Position numbers and translations under genes: made by a program. Below are positions 9,583-17,951 of a stretch of DNA of 64,000 nucleotides, in pieces (within the stretch, counting starts at the first letter, position 1; the number at the start of each line of letters is the position of its first letter). The notes under the pieces are model-generated. The model did not search any database. It saw only the letters and a program-made list of their open reading frames with translations, and was not told the origin of the DNA. Location: assembly GCA_964641945.1 (NCBI GenBank), contig CAZXLQ010000001.1, forward strand, positions 14,798 through 78,797. Reading direction: 5' to 3'. This DNA comes from JADIYM01 sp964641945 (GTDB taxonomy: Bacteria; Acidobacteriota; Blastocatellia; UBA7656; JADIYM01).

Positions 9583-9983
9583 GGCAAGCGATGAATGAGG
9601 ATGGCCGTAGGAACGCCGATTCGTTCGCAGGCTTCGATCATGTGGGCCGTTCCACGACTCTCGCCGTCCCAGAACGCCATCAGCTCTCCTGCTCGCTCTT
9701 TCGCGTACTCGGCCATGAGAACGTTCCGAAGGATCCCGGCCCGCTTCCCGTGTTTCTTCCAGTCTGCGGGGAACCGGACGACGTGCAGGCCGCGCTGCTC
9801 AGCCCACTCGATTCCGAACGAGTCTGGGCCCGCAGCGCAACCGCTCACGATGACGCTGGGAAGTGGTCGAGCCTCGAAGATGTCCCGCAGGTGCGTCATG
9901 CACCTCTCCCGAGGGAACGTACGTGATCCAGCGATGATCATCGGTCCGTAGTAACGATCCCTCTTCTGGGCGATCTGAGTCAC
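9579..9983 (-). CDS. DUF2493 / SLOG-superfamily protein, 134 aa
   Basis: The core MIIAGSRTF...VIVSGCAAGPDSFGIEWAEQRGLHVVRFPADW...ERAGELMAFWDGESRGTAHMIEACERIGV is the DUF2493 (YspA/cpYpsA-like) pattern, a Rossmann-like SLOG fold that binds nucleotides or nucleotide-derived signals. The GTG start is set by spacing from the upstream gene. SLOG proteins are often linked to NAD-derived signalling; relevant given the Tad2-like and ADP-ribosyltransferase-like genes in this element. Confidence 0.75.
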   Translation of the reverse strand: MTQIAQKRDRYYGPMIIAGSRTFPRERCMTHLRDIFEARPLPSVIVSGCAAGPDSFGIEWAEQRGLHVVRFPADWKKHGKRAGILRNVLMAEYAKERAGELMAFWDGESRGTAHMIEACERIGVPTAILIHRLP

Positions 9984-9984
9984 T

Positions 9985-10275
9985 TCAGTCTCCTCGGAGG
10001 CCACACACGCACTCGTAGCCAGACGGCTCTTCCATCCAATCGGCCCCCACAACCCGCACTTCGACCACTTCCATGTCGTCAGCACGACCGAGAGATCCGG
10101 CTCCAAGGCAAAGCGCTTCGCATCGGATTCGCGCGTGCAGCCCAGCATCCTCGAACTCATCCTCCCCAGGAGGAGTCGGAAACACAGCACTCAAACCGGC
10201 TGTGACCATCCAAACGTAGGCGGCAACCATCGCCACCGCCAGGAACGAAAGGCCGATCTTCACGGGTGGCCTCAC
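9985..10275 (-). CDS. Small membrane or secreted protein, 96 aa
   Basis: GTG start. N-terminal hydrophobic helix (IGLSFLAVAMVAAYVWMVTAGL) after a short basic stretch, then an acidic domain with four Cys (CEALCLG...YECVCGL). Either an N-anchored membrane protein or a signal-peptide protein. Confidence 0.55.
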   Translation of the reverse strand: MRPPVKIGLSFLAVAMVAAYVWMVTAGLSAVFPTPPGEDEFEDAGLHARIRCEALCLGAGSLGRADDMEVVEVRVVGADWMEEPSGYECVCGLRGD

Positions 10276-10455
10276 TCACATCTCGCGACAGCGAGCGCGC
10301 AGCCCCTGGTTCTCGGCTGCCTCCGCCAGCTCCACCGCGGTCTCCCGACTGACCTCCTGCGCGAGAGGCAGCCAGGGACCCCAGAGCCCAAGCTGGGCGC
10401 GCAGAGGCTCGGGCACCGGACCACAGACCTCAACCGTGTGCTTCTTCTCATCCAT
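10276..10455 (-). CDS. Small hypothetical protein, 59 aa
   Basis: Reads MDEKKHTVEVCGPVPEPLRAQLG and ends GLRARCREM. Its stop abuts the GTG start of the next gene. Found by reading the minus strand between neighbours; fits the tight packing of this operon. Confidence 0.55.
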   Translation of the reverse strand: MDEKKHTVEVCGPVPEPLRAQLGLWGPWLPLAQEVSRETAVELAEAAENQGLRARCREM

Positions 10456-10467
10456 CGCTTCAAAGCC

Positions 10468-10704
10468 TCATTTGTCGAGTTGGTCGACCAGGAGAGCAAC
10501 GCACTCGTTGACAGCTTCCGCAAGCGTTCCCCACTCCTTGCTTTTCACGAAGCCTTCGCACCTCTCAGACTCGAACTTGGCTCGCACTTCCCATCGAGCC
10601 TGGTGAACCGCAGTCGCAAGACCAATCCTCACGCCATGCTTTGCTGCGAGGTTTGCCAGCCGGTCCTCCAGAGCGCCAAGGTCCGTGCTCTCGGTGATCA
10701 ACAT
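10468..10704 (-). CDS. Small hypothetical protein, 78 aa
   Basis: Start MLITESTDLGALEDRL chosen because a TTGACA-N17-TACCGT promoter ends 7 nt before this ATG. First gene of the leftward operon, divergent from 10799. Helical, acidic C terminus. Confidence 0.6.
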   Translation of the reverse strand: MLITESTDLGALEDRLANLAAKHGVRIGLATAVHQARWEVRAKFESERCEGFVKSKEWGTLAEAVNECVALLVDQLDK

Positions 10705-10762
10705 GAAATCGACGGTAGCTCGGCCCCGTAAGCCTGTCAACCAACTTTCGACGCACGGTCGC

Positions 10763-10790
10763 TTGATACTTTCGACCGACCAGCTATACT
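10763..10790 (+). promoter_or_regulatory. Sigma70-like promoter, near-leaderless
   Basis: TTGATA (10763-10768), 16-nt spacer, TATACT (10785-10790). The ATG of the rightward gene is at 10799, so the mRNA would start within a few bases of the start codon. Confidence 0.7.
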
Positions 10791-10798
10791 GCGAGCCG

Positions 10799-11464
10799 AT
10801 GGCGAAGAAGTTCGACATGACCCGCGTTCTCGAATCGATCGACATGCCAGAGCCAGGGAGCAAGGCTTGGGTAGAACGCGAACAGGGCCGGCGTCTCCGC
10901 TCGTTCGAGCAGCTATCGTCCTTCGCCGAGAGAGTTGTCCGGGAGACGTTGGGCGTCGCTGATGACGGTTCGGACAGTCGTCCGGATGGCTACTTCATGG
11001 AACCGGACGCCGATGGAGGGGAAGCGCGCCTCGCTGCCATGCTTCGACGTCGCCTGGTCTCGAAACTCGACAGCCTCATGATGAAGCTCATCGGCGTCGA
11101 CGAAAGTGTCTTCCACAGCTCTTTCCCTCCACGTGTCACCGGCTTGGTCGGTGAGAAGCTCAAGAAGCGCGCGGAGGAGCTTGCTGGCAAGCTGGTCGAC
11201 GAGTGGATTGCCAGGAACGAATCGACAGAAGCCACCATCTCCCAAAGCGCGGACAGGGCTCTGAGAGTCGTCTTTCGAGACGACCTCGATCGCGCACTTC
11301 GCAGGGTCTTGGAGTCCAAGATCCAGCGCATCGCCGAGCAGCGGGCCAACGAAATCGCCGAGGAGGTCATCGTCGCGGCCGTGGACAGGGCTCTGTTCAA
11401 CCAGTACCCGATCTTGCGTAGAATGGACGCCGCCTCCCGCCTGGGCGCCAAGCCCACGGAGTGA
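10799..11464 (+). CDS. Hypothetical helical protein, 221 aa
   Basis: First gene of the long rightward operon. Mostly alpha-helical, rich in Arg/Glu (LGEKLKKRAEELAGKLVDEWIARN, ALRRVLESKIQRIAEQRANEIAEE). No family recognised. Start fixed by the promoter 8 nt upstream. Confidence 0.7.
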   Translation: MAKKFDMTRVLESIDMPEPGSKAWVEREQGRRLRSFEQLSSFAERVVRETLGVADDGSDSRPDGYFMEPDADGGEARLAAMLRRRLVSKLDSLMMKLIGVDESVFHSSFPPRVTGLVGEKLKKRAEELAGKLVDEWIARNESTEATISQSADRALRVVFRDDLDRALRRVLESKIQRIAEQRANEIAEEVIVAAVDRALFNQYPILRRMDAASRLGAKPTE

Positions 11465-11467
11465 AAC

Positions 11468-11626
11468 GTGCTTCACCTCTTGCTCTCCGGGTTGCTGTTC
11501 GTTCGACGCCTTTTCGTTCGCGATGATTCTTCTCGCGAACTTCAGCGACGCCTGAGCGCTGGCATTGTTCGCCCGATCTCCGAAGCGAGACGTCTTCCTC
11601 TTCCACCAGACCGAGCGCCTCGATGA
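11468..11626 (+). CDS. Small membrane-type peptide, 52 aa
   Basis: GTG start 4 nt after the preceding stop; stop overlaps the next ATG (ATGA), the coupling used throughout. N terminus LHLLLSGLLFVRRLFV is a short hydrophobic/basic helix, followed by an arginine-rich stretch. Confidence 0.5.
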   Translation: MLHLLLSGLLFVRRLFVRDDSSRELQRRLSAGIVRPISEARRLPLPPDRAPR

Positions 11627-11931
11627 GTACCAAGCGGCATTCGGGAACCGCAGAGATGAACCCGTCCGTATCCAACATGACGGAAGAGCAGATTCGATCC
11701 GTAGATCGGAAGCAAGAAGCCCTTCGCCGCCTGCAAGACCCGCCAGTCGTCAGGCTTCCCAACGGAGTGCGGGTGACTCTCACAGGTTGGCAGGACCAAG
11801 CGATTTACGACACTCTGACCGCTTCAACGGATTTTTCCCTCTGGCCTCGCCCAACCAAACCGCCTTCGGTGATCAAGACGCCTCCAGCGCCTCGCTTGCC
11901 AAATCGGCTCGGTAGACGAGGTCGACGATGA
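11623..11931 (+). CDS. Hypothetical protein with EALRRLQDPPV motif, 102 aa
   Basis: Contains QEALRRLQDPPVVRLPNGVRVTL; the same EALRRLQDPPV string occurs near the end of the protein at 15855-16412. Proline-rich basic tail. ATGA overlaps on both sides. Unknown function. Confidence 0.6.
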   Translation: MSTKRHSGTAEMNPSVSNMTEEQIRSVDRKQEALRRLQDPPVVRLPNGVRVTLTGWQDQAIYDTLTASTDFSLWPRPTKPPSVIKTPPAPRLPNRLGRRGRR

Positions 11932-12332
11932 CCTTGGAAGTCAACACATTGGAGCCGATGCTCGGTCGCGTGTTGCGGTCCGTCAGGGTGGCTCCAGACA
12001 AAACCGAACTCGTCTTCGAGGCTGACAACAACGTCAGATTTCGCTTCTATCACGCGCAGGAGTGTTGTGAAGAGGTTGCTATCGAAGATGTGGTCGGAGA
12101 CCTCGAAGATCTCATCGACGCCCCGGTGCTTGTCGCTGAAGAAACAGTCGGCTGGTCTACACCCGGAGAAGAGGTGATGCGGCGTCTCGGTGCCGAACCG
12201 CTCGACGACTCGTGGACGTGGACCTTCTATCGGTTCGCCACGGTAAAGGGAACGGTCACTGTGAGGTGGTACGGCTCCTCGAACGGCTATTACTCGGAAA
12301 GGGTCAGCTTCGCCGTGGAGTCTTCGTCATGA
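11928..12332 (+). CDS. DUF7448-like phage protein, 134 aa
   Basis: Contains a strand-rich pattern ending TFYRFATVKGTVTVRWYGSSNGYYSERVSF, which I associate with the phage DUF7448 family; this is from memory and not searched. No catalytic motif evident. Confidence 0.5.
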   Translation: MTLEVNTLEPMLGRVLRSVRVAPDKTELVFEADNNVRFRFYHAQECCEEVAIEDVVGDLEDLIDAPVLVAEETVGWSTPGEEVMRRLGAEPLDDSWTWTFYRFATVKGTVTVRWYGSSNGYYSERVSFAVESSS

Positions 12333-12568
12333 AAAGTCGATCTGTGAAAAGTCGATCTGTGTATCGCATACCGGCCGGACTGACCTTCTACCAGCCGTCA
12401 GACCAGGATCGACTGTTTCGGATCGGCCCGTGCGAGGCGTGTGGCGTCGAGACCAAATCGGCCATAGGCATGTCCCCAACGTGCGGTCGTCAGACGTGCG
12501 CCGATCACATCGAAGCAATTCGTCGTATTCGCCGCCAGACATTGGATGCGTTCCGGCGAACACCATAA
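12329..12568 (+). CDS. Small zinc-binding-like protein with tandem duplication, 79 aa
   Basis: Starts ATGA-coupled. The first ten codons are a perfect 15-bp tandem duplication giving KSRSVKSRSV. The body has CEACGVETKSAIGMSPTCGRQTC, a likely zinc site. Confidence 0.55.
   Translation: MKSRSVKSRSVYRIPAGLTFYQPSDQDRLFRIGPCEACGVETKSAIGMSPTCGRQTCADHIEAIRRIRRQTLDAFRRTP
12331..12360 (+). repeat. 15-bp tandem duplication
   Basis: GAAAAGTCGATCTGT occurs twice in direct tandem at 12331-12345 and 12346-12360, in frame, at the 5' end of a small gene. Confidence 0.9.
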
Positions 12569-12574
12569 GGCTTC

Positions 12575-12853
12575 ATGAGCTACCACCTCGGACAAGTCTC
12601 ATCTCAATCGGCCTGCGACGTGGACGCGATCGCCAAGCCGCAAACCGTCAGGCTCGTCGATGTGTTTCTGTTGGGGCCAGCCTGTCTCGCCGTCGCCTAC
12701 GGGCTGCCGATGAAGAGTCCGCTCGCGCGTGCGTTCTGGGCCGTGGCAGGCGTCGGGACTATCTACTACAACGCGAGGAACTACCTCGCCGTGCAGCGGG
12801 CGATCCGAGCTGGCGAGGTCTCGACGCAGAGCGCCTGGAGACTGAGGCCATGA
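12575..12853 (+). CDS. MSY..LGQ-type small membrane protein, 92 aa
   Basis: Starts MSYHLGQVSS, the N-terminal signature shared by several membrane proteins here. Two hydrophobic segments (VDVFLLGPACLAVAYGL and FWAVAGVGTIYYNARNYL). Part of the GLGQ family described in the findings. Confidence 0.6.
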   Translation: MSYHLGQVSSQSACDVDAIAKPQTVRLVDVFLLGPACLAVAYGLPMKSPLARAFWAVAGVGTIYYNARNYLAVQRAIRAGEVSTQSAWRLRP

Positions 12854-13083
12854 GCTACCGACATCTCGGTGCCGGACCGGCGCCCACCACCACCGACGAG
12901 ATTTGCTTCCCGCGTGACGCGATCATGCGTCTTCAGCCTCGGGCCGCAGGACCGCTTCGCCATCTCGTCACCCTCACCGGCGGGTACCAGTCGGTGCCGA
13001 TCTCATGGAACCGTGGGCTTCTCATCGTCGATCCGCGCTACGACAACCTTCCGCTCGGACCTGGTTGGGAGTGGCGCACGTGA
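12850..13083 (+). CDS. MSY-type small protein, 77 aa
   Basis: Starts MSYRHLGAGPAP, a variant of the MSY..LGQ signature. No membrane segment. ATGA/GTGA overlaps on both sides. Confidence 0.55.
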   Translation: MSYRHLGAGPAPTTTDEICFPRDAIMRLQPRAAGPLRHLVTLTGGYQSVPISWNRGLLIVDPRYDNLPLGPGWEWRT

Positions 13084-13658
13084 CGACCCCCATCGAAGTC
13101 TACACCGGAACGCAGGTCTGGATCGGACGGCCAACCATTCGCCCAGCAAAGAAAGGCCGCGTCGAGCACGGACCGGGCCTCTACTTCACCACCTCCCTGA
13201 CCACTGCCTTGAGGTACGCTCGTGGAGGGCGTACCGTCCTGAAGGTCGAGCTGGATCCGTCCATCTCTTGGCTCGAAGACGCGAAACTACCGGTTTCTGC
13301 GGTCATCCAGTGGCTCATGGAAAGGCGTGGCCTCCGGAACAGAAGCTTCATCATCGCCGATGTAATGGAGAACGCTCTTCGCACGAGGTCTCGCACTGGA
13401 GACATGGGTCTGATCTACGCCAACGCACTGGTCAATCTCATGGTGAACTGGGATGCGATCACCGGCGATCACGGCCCAGCGCTTGCTGAGTTTCTTGTCT
13501 GGTATGACATTGACGCTTCCCACGTGAGCCAGTCGGGTGGCGAAGAGTGGATCGTCCTCTTCAATCCGAAGAAGGTGCTGCGCTGGGAGAAGGTTCACGT
13601 CGACCCAGAGACGCCATACATGCTGCCGCGAGTTCGCGGCAGTGAGAAGAAAGGGTGA
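13080..13658 (+). CDS. ADP-ribosyltransferase-like protein, 192 aa
   Basis: GTG start overlapping the upstream stop. The N-terminal half shows an ART-like pattern: a first strand VYTGTQ, then GRVEHGPGLYFTTSLTTALRYARGGRTVLKVELD (GxGLYFT and A..YA are typical of the PARP/ART NAD-binding core). The remainder is unrecognised and no catalytic Glu can be assigned. Three to four other ART-like proteins occur in the window. Confidence 0.5.
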   Translation: MTTPIEVYTGTQVWIGRPTIRPAKKGRVEHGPGLYFTTSLTTALRYARGGRTVLKVELDPSISWLEDAKLPVSAVIQWLMERRGLRNRSFIIADVMENALRTRSRTGDMGLIYANALVNLMVNWDAITGDHGPALAEFLVWYDIDASHVSQSGGEEWIVLFNPKKVLRWEKVHVDPETPYMLPRVRGSEKKG

Positions 13659-13662
13659 AGTC

Positions 13663-13947
13663 ATGGTTCGCCGGCACGACCTCAAGACCTTGCCCGAACC
13701 ATTTGCCGCTGTGTGGGTGGGTGCCAAGACGGCAGAGCTTCGCCGCGATGACCGCGGCTTCGAGGTGAACGACGTTCTTCGCCTGAAAGAGTTCGATCCA
13801 GCGACGGGGTACTCGGGCCGCTGCATCGACGTGATCGTCAACCACATCGTGAGAGCCCCGGGCTTCGGTGCGCTGGTCGAAGGCTACGTCATGCTGTCGT
13901 TCACAATCCTTGCGACCCATGCATCCAACCTATGGGACGCAACGTGA
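13663..13947 (+). CDS. DUF3850 / ASCH-like protein, 94 aa
   Basis: HDLKTLPEPFAAVWVGAKTAELRRDDRGFEVNDVLRLKEFDP...GRCIDVIVNHI follows the DUF3850 pattern (H-x-LKt-p.pF..v..G.K..ElR.nDR.F.vGD.l.L.E.d), a PUA/ASCH-like fold suggested to bind RNA. Common in phages. Confidence 0.75.
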   Translation: MVRRHDLKTLPEPFAAVWVGAKTAELRRDDRGFEVNDVLRLKEFDPATGYSGRCIDVIVNHIVRAPGFGALVEGYVMLSFTILATHASNLWDAT

Positions 13948-14339
13948 GCTACACGAGAATCGAGCGAGCGAGGATTCAGTTCCCGAAGGCACGGCTGTAC
14001 GTCGATGTGCCAGTCGCATCTACCGACGCGGCGCGTAGGCGAGGCCTCTACGGTCGAACGTTCGTGGAGCATTCCGACGGCATGCTCTTCGTCTTCGACG
14101 ACGCTCATCCGGTGATGACGATGACCGGCATGAGAACGGCGCTCGATTTCGTGTTCCTGAACTCCAGCCACCGTGCGGTTGCGGTCTACCCGAACGTGCC
14201 GCCGGGCACGCCGAGTGTGGACGCGGGGAGGAGCGCGAGCCGCTATGTGCTGGAACTGGGACCCGGATCGTTGATCGGGTCGGTCCGTGTCGGAGATTTG
14301 CTGCCGATCTGGCGGTACTACGCGCCGAGGGCTCAATGA
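13944..14339 (+). CDS. DUF192-family protein, 131 aa
   Basis: GTG start in GTGA overlap; reads VSYTRIERARIQ. Core: ARLYVDVPVASTDAARRRGLYGRTFVEHSDGMLFVFDDAHPVMTMTGMRTALDFVFLN....VGDLLPI, the DUF192 pattern (LMfR..L.e..GMLFvF.....v.fWMkNT.ipLDi.FI). Function of the family is unknown. Confidence 0.75.
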   Translation: MSYTRIERARIQFPKARLYVDVPVASTDAARRRGLYGRTFVEHSDGMLFVFDDAHPVMTMTGMRTALDFVFLNSSHRAVAVYPNVPPGTPSVDAGRSASRYVLELGPGSLIGSVRVGDLLPIWRYYAPRAQ

Positions 14340-14446
14340 AGGAACGGCATCTACGCGGGCTCGACCCGCGTGACATCGAAGAGTTCGGGTTCGACGATGA
14401 CGATGATCTGTCGAGAAACTCCTGCCGGTTGCGGTCGATGACTTGA
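14336..14446 (+). CDS. Very small acidic protein, 36 aa
   Basis: ATGA-coupled start; reads MKERHLRGLDPRDIEEFGFDD then a DDD run. Stop 36 nt before the methylase. Coding inferred only from the overlap and biased composition. Confidence 0.4.
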   Translation: MKERHLRGLDPRDIEEFGFDDDDDLSRNSCRLRSMT

Positions 14447-14482
14447 CGACCCCCGCTTCTAGAAGCCGTAGTGAGGGACGCC

Positions 14483-15418
14483 ATGTCTGAAATCCCCCAT
14501 CCCATCCCGTATCAGGGGAGCAAGCGACGGCTCGCCCCGATCATTCTTGAGTACCTGCCCGATGACGTCGACACGTTGTTCGAGCCCTTCTGCGGCTCGG
14601 CGGCGGTCAGCCTGGCGGTCGCGCGTGCCTCGAAAGCGAAGCGTATCGAACTCAACGATAGCCTCGACTCTCTGGCGAAGCTCTGGATGAACATTGTGGA
14701 CCAGCCCACCTCCGTCGCCGACGACTACGAGAGGATTTGGCATGGTCAGAAGGAGGACCCGCGTGCGTACTACGATGTTGTGCGCGACGAGTTCAATCGC
14801 GACCGAGACCCCTCGAAGCTGCTCTTCCTGCTTGCGCGTTGCGTGAAGAATGCTGTGCGATTCAACAGCTCAGGAGACTTCAATCAATCGCCCGACAAGC
14901 GTAGGACTGGCACAAGGCCCGAGCGGATGCGGCAGAACATCATCGGTGCGGCCACACTCCTCAAGGGCCGCTCGAAAGTCACGTCTGGTGACTACGCAGC
15001 GGCGTTCAGCGCGGCAACCGCGAGGGATGTCATCTACATGGATCCGCCGTATCAGGGGACCAGTGGAGAGCGCGACCAGCGCTACCATCAGCAACTCGAC
15101 CGAGCCCGCTTTGTCGATGACCTCGACCGGCTTCTGGTGCGAGGCGTCAGGGTGATCATCAGCTTCGATGGCCGTTGCGGGGACCGCACCTACGGGCCGG
15201 AGCTTCCGGCGAGTCTCGGATTGACGAAGCTGGAAATCCACGCGGGCCGCTCCTCTCAGGCGACGCTCAATGGCGAGGAGGCGGACACGGTCGAGTCGCT
15301 CTACGTCTCGCCGCAGCTACTGCGGGGCACCGGAGTGGCTCACCGAACAAGATCGGTGAAGGAAACCCCCCAGCAAGTAGCAACCAGGCGCGAACTCGGG
15401 CCGCAGCGCGATACATGA
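14483..15418 (+). CDS. dam: D12-class adenine-N6 DNA methyltransferase (Dam-like), 311 aa
   Basis: SAM-binding motif I FEPFCGSAAVSLAVAR near residue 33 and catalytic motif IV DPPYQGTS near residue 187, with KNAVRFNSSGDFNQS between; this is the D12 (alpha-class) order found in Dam. ATG chosen over an upstream in-frame GTG because AGGGAC lies 6-11 nt before it. It would methylate adenine in a short site, perhaps protecting the element against host restriction. The specificity is not readable. Confidence 0.9.
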   Translation: MSEIPHPIPYQGSKRRLAPIILEYLPDDVDTLFEPFCGSAAVSLAVARASKAKRIELNDSLDSLAKLWMNIVDQPTSVADDYERIWHGQKEDPRAYYDVVRDEFNRDRDPSKLLFLLARCVKNAVRFNSSGDFNQSPDKRRTGTRPERMRQNIIGAATLLKGRSKVTSGDYAAAFSAATARDVIYMDPPYQGTSGERDQRYHQQLDRARFVDDLDRLLVRGVRVIISFDGRCGDRTYGPELPASLGLTKLEIHAGRSSQATLNGEEADTVESLYVSPQLLRGTGVAHRTRSVKETPQQVATRRELGPQRDT

Positions 15419-15436
15419 GCGGTTGGTCGAAAGTAG

Positions 15437-15465
15437 TTGACCGCACGCCGGACAGTCGGTAGGTT
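15437..15465 (+). promoter_or_regulatory. Sigma70-like promoter, near-leaderless
   Basis: TTGACC (15437-15442), 17-nt spacer, TAGGTT (15460-15465), then 6 nt to the ATG at 15472. Confidence 0.7.
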
Positions 15466-15471
15466 TGCTGC

Positions 15472-15858
15472 ATGACCACGAGGACCGAGCGTGACTGCGC
15501 AAGAATCCGATGCCTGACCGCGGTGATGAACAGCTTGCACTGCGAGTTGGCCCGTATCGTTCGTGCCGGCGAAGATCCCGACGCTCTGGACGGCTACGTG
15601 ATCGAAAATCTCAACCGAGGTCTCGTCGGTGACTCATTTGTCGGACTCAGTCGTCGTGACCTGATGGAGTTGATGGGCTCCATCGCGGCGATGGAAAAGC
15701 TGATCGATCTCAAGCTGCCCCCAGAACAAGTGCGCGATGCCCTCGTCATCGCCAACCGCGCCATCGGTTCGGAAATGCGAGCCGACCTGTTTCTCTATCT
15801 CGAAGGCATCGTCGCCGACCGAGCAGCCGAGGCGGCGCCCGAAGAAGCCCAGGCGTGA
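15472..15858 (+). CDS. Hypothetical helical protein, 128 aa
   Basis: Promoter ends 6 nt before the ATG. Helical acidic protein, no family recognised. GTGA/ATGA junction with the next gene. Confidence 0.65.
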   Translation: MTTRTERDCARIRCLTAVMNSLHCELARIVRAGEDPDALDGYVIENLNRGLVGDSFVGLSRRDLMELMGSIAAMEKLIDLKLPPEQVRDALVIANRAIGSEMRADLFLYLEGIVADRAAEAAPEEAQA

Positions 15859-16412
15859 TGAAGGTCTTGGCCATCACGCAGGAGGGTGATCCGCTCTTCG
15901 TTCGAGATGAGAACGGACTAGACTTCGAGGTCGAAGCGGTTTGGGTTAGTGATGCTCGGCTCCGAAGTCCGAAGCCATCGTTGTCGTTGGAACAGAAAGT
16001 CTGGAACGAAGTCTTCAGCCCCGAGCGTCGGATCGCGCTCTACGGTTGCTCCATGCTGGTACGCCCGGAACCTCTTTTGGTCAGACCAGCTCGACGGATC
16101 CTTGTGGCCCATCCACTTCGCTCGCTTGCAGACCGTGACGAAGTGGAGCGGCGCGCTCGTGCTTTGGAGCGACTTGGCGGATGGCCCGCAGAGGATGAGG
16201 TAGTCATTCGTCGCTCCGAGGCGTACCGGCGCGATTTCGACCGAAAGCATCCGAAGGCCAGGCCCTCGCACCCGCTCGAAACGGAGCGCCCTGACCCTGC
16301 CCAAGCTCGGCGCCAAGAAGCTCTGCGTCGTCTTCAAGACCCGCCCGTCCCGCCCGACGCCGAGATGGTGAAGCACTTCATCAACGGGCTGATCCGGCGT
16401 CCCGTGGCCTGA
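15855..16412 (+). CDS. Hypothetical protein with EALRRLQDPPV motif, 185 aa
   Basis: GTG 15855 or ATG 15858 start. C-terminal QEALRRLQDPPVPPDAEMVKHFINGL shares an 11-residue string with 11623-11931. The body (KPSLSLEQKVWNEVFSPERRIALYG, then an Arg-rich helix) is unrecognised. Confidence 0.6.
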   Translation: MMKVLAITQEGDPLFVRDENGLDFEVEAVWVSDARLRSPKPSLSLEQKVWNEVFSPERRIALYGCSMLVRPEPLLVRPARRILVAHPLRSLADRDEVERRARALERLGGWPAEDEVVIRRSEAYRRDFDRKHPKARPSHPLETERPDPAQARRQEALRRLQDPPVPPDAEMVKHFINGLIRRPVA

Positions 16413-16538
16413 GGAAACGAGCCTCCACGCATCAACGCCTCTTGGCCCTTCAACGCGATCTCGGGCCCCAGCGCGATTTTCGCCGTAGCCGATAATCTGT
16501 GTTATATCCAGTGGTTAGGTGATACGAAAAGATACGAT

Positions 16539-16566
16539 TTGACACGGTTTGAGACGGTGCTAGATT
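16539..16566 (+). promoter_or_regulatory. Sigma70-like promoter, near-leaderless
   Basis: TTGACA (16539-16544), 16-nt spacer, TAGATT (16561-16566), 6 nt to the ATG at 16573. The preceding 16413-16538 has no gene; it is AT-richer than average (gttatatccagtggttaggt). Confidence 0.75.
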
Positions 16567-16572
16567 CCGGTC

Positions 16573-17112
16573 ATGGGCCTGCGAAACCCGACCGATGACG
16601 ACGCAGCATTGGCATTCGCCGCGCACGACTGCGCGCTCCGAGAAGCACACAAGGAGATCGAGCGACTTGGCTCCGAGCTGAACTTTGCTCGTGACGGGCT
16701 GCGTGCCTGGGAGGCGGATGCGCTGCTGGCGATGAAGCAGCGCGATGCGGCCCAAGAACACATCCACGGTCTGGAGGCCGAGGTCGATCGGCTAGAGGCA
16801 AAACTCGCGGCGCTGGTGGAAGCGGCATCTCACCTGGAGCGACGCATCACCTACTCGGACACGAGCGGCATCTGGTACCTCGTGCCAGACCCAGGACAAC
16901 CGCGGCTTGCTGCGCTCCGCTCCGCCCTCTTGGACCTCGTCAGCGAAGCCGCCGCCTACACCGCGAGTGTGGAGGCGCGAACGTTGCGAAGGGCTGCCGA
17001 GTGGCTCGCGGGGTCACCCGCACCATCGCGAGGCGTGCGGTCGGCAGCCGACTGGCTCCGCACCGAAGCACAAAAGCGGGAGGCTCATGTGCGACCGACC
17101 TCGAAGCCGTAA
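16573..17112 (+). CDS. Coiled-coil protein, 179 aa
   Basis: Residues 20-95 form a continuous heptad-like helix (REAHKEIERLGSELNFARDGL ... EHIHGLEAEVDRLEAKLAALVEAASHLERR). C-terminal helical half. First gene after its own promoter and directly upstream of the XRE regulator. Confidence 0.65.
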   Translation: MGLRNPTDDDAALAFAAHDCALREAHKEIERLGSELNFARDGLRAWEADALLAMKQRDAAQEHIHGLEAEVDRLEAKLAALVEAASHLERRITYSDTSGIWYLVPDPGQPRLAALRSALLDLVSEAAAYTASVEARTLRRAAEWLAGSPAPSRGVRSAADWLRTEAQKREAHVRPTSKP

Positions 17113-17115
17113 AGC

Positions 17116-17562
17116 ATGTACCAAACCAAGAAAACGCGAGCCCTGTCCAACGACCTTGCCCTTGCTACCGGACGCACTGCTGCCTTGCTGCGAGAGGCAA
17201 CCGGGCTCTCTCAGGCTGCTGTCGCCAAACGCCTCGGCATCGCTCGTCGCAACTACGCTCGCTTCGAGGCTGGGGAGCATGAACCGATGCTGTCGACGAT
17301 TGTTCGCCTCGCCCACGCCCACCAGTTCTCTCCAGCGTATGTCGTCTCGCTGGTGCTTGGGGCGGCACAGCCTCCATTGCAGATCGGCGCCGAGTGCGTG
17401 GTCGACAACGAGTACGAGGACGAAGTCGTCATTGTTCACCCGTGTGTCGCCGTGGATGGCAGCGAGGCCTACGCATGCCGCGACAAGTCCGGAAGGACTC
17501 AGGCGATTCGACGTTCCAACTTGCATCCGCGCTCCAGCTTTCCAACGAAGAAGAGGCCATGA
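17116..17562 (+). CDS. XRE/Cro-CI-type HTH regulator, 148 aa
   Basis: Residues 20-75 give a classical HTH_3: TAALLREATGLSQAAVAKRLGIARRNYARFEAGEHEPMLSTIVRLAHAHQ. The C-terminal domain is strand-rich and may be a ligand or dimer module. It could be the protein that reads the TGTCWGACA sites, but nothing in the sequence links them directly. Genes downstream include the Tad2-like protein. Confidence 0.8.
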   Translation: MYQTKKTRALSNDLALATGRTAALLREATGLSQAAVAKRLGIARRNYARFEAGEHEPMLSTIVRLAHAHQFSPAYVVSLVLGAAQPPLQIGAECVVDNEYEDEVVIVHPCVAVDGSEAYACRDKSGRTQAIRRSNLHPRSSFPTKKRP

Positions 17563-17951
17563 ACACCAAGGACCTTCCCGACGACACCTTGCTCCCGGGC
17601 CATCAATACACGCTCGGTGAGCAGCGAGAGACCATTCGCAAGATGCGAGCGATCAACAGCGACTTCTACGCGATGGTCTTTTCGGCCAGCATGGGCTCGC
17701 GCTGCCACGCGTTCGTGGAGTTCTGCGGCCTCCAGGCCAAGTTCATCGACATGTGCGAGGCCGCGCTCAACCAGGGCATCGAGTTCGCCTTCGCCAATCA
17801 GCACGGATCTGTTTCCTGGCCGCTCGACACACACCACGCCGCATACCTCGGCGAGAAGTTCCAGTGCATCTACGGTTTCGCACTCGGGCCCAACCCAGAG
17901 CTGCGACAGACGTTTCTCGAAGCTGGGATCGGGAAGGAGACGGGCAAATGA
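17559..17951 (+). CDS. Hypothetical protein, 130 aa
   Basis: ATGA coupling to the HTH gene and to the Tad2-like gene. Contains LGEQRETIRKMRAINSDFYAM and FVEFCGLQAKFIDMCEAALNQG. No family recognised. Confidence 0.6.
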   Translation: MNTKDLPDDTLLPGHQYTLGEQRETIRKMRAINSDFYAMVFSASMGSRCHAFVEFCGLQAKFIDMCEAALNQGIEFAFANQHGSVSWPLDTHHAAYLGEKFQCIYGFALGPNPELRQTFLEAGIGKETGK

